Virus record (IMG/VR): IMGVR_UViG_3300029893_000058
Location: 1-27,603 of that record
DNA length: 27,603 bases
From: a virus
Strand: one strand, 5' to 3'
Shown here: positions 25,562 to 27,603 of the stretch, in pieces
Layout: every line of letters begins with the position of its first letter
How positions within the stretch are numbered: position 1 is the first letter of the stretch
Program-made: the position numbers and the translations under genes
Notes under the pieces: generated by a model
What the model was told of the DNA's origin: nothing
The model's input: the letters and a program-made list of their open reading frames with translations, nothing else
Databases searched by the model: none

Positions 25562-26287
25562 ATGTCTGAAAATGTACAAGTCTCAGCTGTACTTATAGAG
25601 ATGGACTGCTTGATGGATACCAGGATGGGAACATTGGTTACTCATTATAGCGATGAGCAAGTTCTAGATGTTCTCAAGAATGGTTATCATGATAGAGAGT
25701 TTGACAATTTCCATGGAATAGATTATGATGAATTTCATAGTCTATATCGCAACAGGGATAAGGTAGTTCTGAAGAACAGTCTCAGAACCAACATCATGCC
25801 GGTGATTGATGATTTCGTTAGGGAAACCATTCGAAACAACATCAGCACACCACATGTCTTTATCCCTAAGGTTATTGTCAATATATATCCATACGACTTA
25901 ACTATGGATGAGCAATCTCTGATAAGAGATGTGATGGTTCAGGCTACTAGGAATCACGCTGATATTGAAATAGTTAGTCTTTCTTACGACCAATTAACAC
26001 CCAGTTATTTGCGTCAGGAAGTCTCATTGATGGTATTGTATGATTACGACCAATGGTTAGAAGCACAGACTATCAACGGTTCATTCAAGAAACAAGCATG
26101 TCCTGAAATAGGGATGTTTTCTCCAGCTATCTATAAGAAGCCGGAGCTAACTGACAATGACAAACGTATCCATGCTCAGTTTAAGATGCCTCCATTTGAG
26201 TTTTTGGCTAAACAAATTGAGCCGTTTGTAAGAGCTATATTTCTACCAGCTCATATGTTCAGTATCCCTGTGCGCGTAAAGACCTGA
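25562..26287 (+). CDS. Unrecognised protein (241 aa)
   Basis: The ATG at 25562 lies one base after the upstream TGA and has only a weak SD (AAGAGC), so re-initiation after the previous gene is likely. The 241-residue product is acidic and mixed alpha/beta (strands such as HVFIPKVIVNIYP and EVSLMVLYDYD), without signal peptide or transmembrane helix. I recognise no domain. It is the last gene of the UvsX-led block, and its stop codon lies within the terminator stem at 26285. Confidence 0.5.
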   Translation: MSENVQVSAVLIEMDCLMDTRMGTLVTHYSDEQVLDVLKNGYHDREFDNFHGIDYDEFHSLYRNRDKVVLKNSLRTNIMPVIDDFVRETIRNNISTPHVFIPKVIVNIYPYDLTMDEQSLIRDVMVQATRNHADIEIVSLSYDQLTPSYLRQEVSLMVLYDYDQWLEAQTINGSFKKQACPEIGMFSPAIYKKPELTDNDKRIHAQFKMPPFEFLAKQIEPFVRAIFLPAHMFSIPVRVKT

Positions 26288-26317
26288 TACTCTCTCGGTA
26301 TATCCGAGAGAGTATCA
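26285..26317. terminator. Bidirectional terminator between convergent genes
   Basis: The 14-bp perfect stem TGATACTCTCTCGG pairs with its complement at 26304-26317 around a five-base loop, followed by AGTTTTG. The first three bases are the TGA stop of the upstream gene. It separates plus and minus blocks. Confidence 0.8.
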
Positions 26318-26329
26318 AGTTTTGCTTCC

Positions 26330-26728
26330 TTAAGCTGGAGATCCAACTATACTGTCCATAAAGGTATTATAGTTGGTTTTGACAATACCTTGTTCGAGCT
26401 CACCATCGACAGGATTTTCTCTAACTATACTATCTGATAGCTCTGGTGATGTTGTATGTGAAATAGCTGTATGTCGTTTGGCCTTATGTTCAAGGATGAT
26501 AGATGCGATCATGTCCTTAACATCTGCAGCTGTACGATTAGCTTCATCATCAACACGCAATCTAGCAACAGTCATCACATTCTTGTCTAATGAGCCTAAA
26601 GCCTTCACTAGAACATGCTGAGTATCAATATCGCTAGGGACACCATCTTTGGTAAGATGGTCTAATAGTTGTTCATGAGTGCGCCTAGATTTCTCAATGA
26701 GGCGAACTTCTTCATCAGTCAGCTTCAT
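26330..26728 (-). CDS. Small helical protein, unrecognised (132 aa)
   Basis: The ATG at 26726-26728 has GAGGAGG about five bases upstream. The 132-residue product is strongly helical in its first 90 residues (LTDEEVRLIEKSRRTHEQLL, then LVKALGSLDKNVMTVARLR). A polar, probably disordered C-terminal 40 residues follow. Small helical proteins of this type in phages include terminase small subunits and DNA- or RNA-binding accessories, but no diagnostic motif is visible. It is a single-gene block divergent from the 26802 gene. Confidence 0.5.
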   Translation of the reverse strand: MKLTDEEVRLIEKSRRTHEQLLDHLTKDGVPSDIDTQHVLVKALGSLDKNVMTVARLRVDDEANRTAADVKDMIASIILEHKAKRHTAISHTTSPELSDSIVRENPVDGELEQGIVKTNYNTFMDSIVGSPA

Positions 26729-26801
26729 CTGTCCTCCTCAATAATGGATATGAATTTAACACCATATTTAGTACATGGTGCAACAATTGAAAGGAGCTCC
26801 A

Positions 26802-27293
26802 TTGGGATTTCTAGCTACCTTCTTTGAGCGTTTTAAAAAACACCCTTCTCCAGTAGATATATGTATAAATTCACTAGGAGATCTGGATAGGTACCAATTT
26901 CAGCAGCTATATTCAGCTGAATACTCCACAGAACGACTACCTGTGATGTTCGATAATATCGAAATATACATCGCTAGGATGCGTTCATTTATAGAAAGCA
27001 GTGAAAGGAAATCATCTCTTCAGGCATATCAATTCAATCAAGAGATAAGAGTAATACACTTGCAAGACTTCCTAGTTAGTGAAAAAGGATTGTCATTGCA
27101 CTTAGGAGAGACATTTGACTTATTTAGATCAACTAGTCTTGAGTTCTTCAAAAGTCTAGATGGTCCCAATGATGAAGTAACTGAACGAAATCGACAAATA
27201 GTTGGCAGGTTTACGAGCTCCCTAATGACTATAATCGAATTCATACATGCACTTCAAATGTCAAAGCGTCTAGTAATTAAACCTAGAGGATAG
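26802..27293 (+). CDS. Unrecognised protein (163 aa)
   Basis: The preferred start is TTG 26802-26804, five bases after AAGGAG. An in-frame ATG at 26775 would add nine residues but has no SD. The product, MGFLATFFERFKKHPSP onward, is 163 residues, helical and charged, with no membrane segment or known domain. Several genes in this phage start with TTG, which supports the choice. The gene lies just before the start at 27302 that is interrupted by the TnpB element, and was probably cotranscribed with that gene before the insertion. Confidence 0.5.
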   Translation: MGFLATFFERFKKHPSPVDICINSLGDLDRYQFQQLYSAEYSTERLPVMFDNIEIYIARMRSFIESSERKSSLQAYQFNQEIRVIHLQDFLVSEKGLSLHLGETFDLFRSTSLEFFKSLDGPNDEVTERNRQIVGRFTSSLMTIIEFIHALQMSKRLVIKPRG

Positions 27294-27301
27294 CTATATC
27301 T

Positions 27302-27346
27302 ATGGCTCCTCTACTTAGTAACGAGGAAGCTATTGACATATTTCCC
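27302..27346 (+). pseudogene. 5' end of a phage gene interrupted by the TnpB element
   Basis: An ATG at 27302, nine bases after the previous stop and preceded by AGAGGA, opens a frame MAPLLSNEEAIDIFPG that looks like a genuine phage N-terminus with AT-rich composition. At about codon 10-17 the sequence changes to the GC-rich, structured right end of a TnpB element. The open frame then continues only to a stop at 27443-27445 through non-coding structured DNA. The rest of the gene should lie beyond the element, outside the window. Its identity is unknown. Whether the gene is dead, rescued by re-initiation or restored by excision cannot be seen. Confidence 0.6.
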
Positions 27347-27506
27347 GGTCTGAACCACAAGTTTCGCAGTAGACCAGGAGTTCTTGGGCCTCACGGTCCA
27401 AGGGTCCCACTTCATCGAGATGCTTACCCTTCTATCGCTAGTTAGGCAGAGGCAAGAGCTCTCCATGGGCTGATACCCGTAGTCATCACGGGCGATAGAT
27501 ACCTTC
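27347..27506 (-). ncRNA. Omega RNA (reRNA) scaffold of TnpB, candidate
   Basis: Reading on the minus strand from the tnpB stop towards the element end there are several helices. An outer stem TCTATCGC/GCGATAGA pairs 27492-27499 with 27431-27438. CCCGT/ACGGG lies inside (27488-27492 with 27476-27480, sharing one base with the outer stem). A hairpin CUUGGACC-GUGA-GGCCCAAG lies at 27383-27402, with one A-C mismatch and a GNRA-type tetraloop. A terminal GGTCT/AGACC pairing lies at 27347-27375, with GGTTCA near the end. Known omega RNAs overlap the tnpB 3' end and run through the right end into flanking DNA, which supplies the guide. The position and structure fit; the fold was made by eye. Confidence 0.65.
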
Positions 27507-27602
27507 CTAGTGCAGGGTAGCTAGGACCGTGACGCCAGGCTCAGAGTGGAAGTTGGTCATGGTTCTGAGGGCTTCATCCCTGATGTTCTGAGCGGCGTTC
27601 AG
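27507..27602 (-). CDS. tnpB: TnpB RNA-guided nuclease, C-terminal 31 residues (partial)
   Basis: Only the last 31 codons and the TAG stop (27507-27509) are in the window; the gene enters from the right edge. The first visible residues, LNAAQNIRDEALR, match the conserved end of the TnpB RuvC-III region (D-x-N-A-A-x-N-I, then E-A/G-L). The catalytic Asp should be the codon or two just beyond the edge. The tail continues TMTNFHSEPGVTVLATLH. TnpB proteins, ancestors of Cas12, use the omega RNA from their own right end to cut DNA matching the flank next to a transposon-adjacent motif. Whether the nuclease core is intact cannot be judged from this window. Confidence 0.8.
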   Translation of the reverse strand: MNAAQNIRDEALRTMTNFHSEPGVTVLATLH

Positions 27603-27603
27603 G

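Larger units (their letters stand above)
27347..27603 (-). mobile_element. TnpB-carrying IS200/IS605- or IS607-type element (right end; continues past window)
   Basis: From about 27347 GC content rises to 53-58% per 60-base line, against 33% at 27001-27060. The minus strand holds the 3' end of tnpB, then about 160 bases of structured DNA, then the flanking phage gene. This is the tnpB, omega RNA, right-end order of IS200/IS605-type elements. The exact right end is uncertain. Candidate borders are the end of the GGTTCAGACC segment (27347-27356) or TCAAT further out (27332-27336). No tnpA is visible, and the left end lies outside the window, so it may be a tnpB-only element. Base composition marks it as acquired from another genome. 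Confidence 0.75.

Noticed and set aside
26775-26801. ATG 26775 as start of the 163-residue gene
   Set aside because: No SD precedes it, while TTG 26802 has AAGGAG five bases upstream.
27302-27445. A complete 47-residue gene
   Set aside because: Only the first 10-17 codons look like phage coding sequence; the rest overlaps the structured right end of the TnpB element.
27302-27603. IStron (group I intron fused to a TnpB element)
   Set aside because: TnpB and its RNA lie antisense to the interrupted gene, so the element could not splice from that gene's mRNA in the usual IStron layout; no intron core is visible here.

Overview
The window looks like part of a large (jumbo-type) myovirus genome from a phage of a Gram-negative host. 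It is about 40% GC and densely coded. Genes lie in short blocks on both strands, with strong Shine-Dalgarno (SD) sites, frequent TTG and GTG starts, and long perfect hairpins between convergent blocks. A spanin-like lipoprotein implies an outer membrane in the host. Portal, fibre and spike genes sit beside a RuvC-like resolvase, an SbcC/gp46-like ATPase, an RNase H and a UvsX-like recombinase. A portal of about 880-890 residues, RCC1-type fibres next to it, and a UvsX-like gene three genes from an RNase H recall the phiKZ-related jumbo phages. That is inference from memory of gene content, not a database match.

Layout. 1-4799 (minus): an RCC1-repeat fibre gene running off the left edge, a 58-codon small gene, a second RCC1 fibre and a portal-like protein. 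4826-7831 (plus): two probable virion proteins ending at a hairpin. 7905-9689 (plus): a RuvC-like resolvase followed by an inner-membrane protein, a lipoprotein and a one-span membrane protein, a probable spanin/lysis group. 9742-12521 (minus): two paralogous 106-residue beta proteins and a fibre with seven FG-GAP-like propeller repeats. 12608-13849 (plus): one unrecognised protein. 13899-19646 (minus): two unrecognised proteins, then the SbcC-like ATPase translationally coupled to a baseplate-spike-like protein. 19762-22002 (plus): a small membrane protein, an RNase H with a 300-residue extension and an unrecognised protein. 22063-22929 (minus): a helical protein. 23046-26287 (plus): the UvsX-like ATPase, a small protein, a protein faintly resembling the C-terminal part of the RNA polymerase beta subunit, and an unrecognised protein. 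26330-26728 (minus) and 26802-27293 (plus): small unrecognised proteins.

The most notable feature is at the right edge. From about 27347 base composition jumps from about 33-42% to 53-58% GC. The minus strand carries the C-terminal 31 residues of a TnpB (IS200/IS605/IS607-type RNA-guided nuclease), followed by a strongly structured segment that looks like its omega RNA (reRNA). The element interrupts a phage gene starting at 27302 after about 10-17 codons. By the known mechanism of TnpB, the guide of the RNA would be read from that interrupted gene. The nuclease would then be aimed at intact copies of the same locus in sibling or competing phages.

The three propeller-type fibres, the portal and the spike imply that the window covers much of a virion-assembly region. 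The RuvC, SbcC, UvsX and RNase H functions form a recombination and replication set scattered among these blocks. A short sequence resembling ATCCnTTGG/ATCCnATGG recurs 30-52 bases before the first gene of several blocks on both strands and is a candidate phage promoter element. No tRNA genes or CRISPR arrays were seen.
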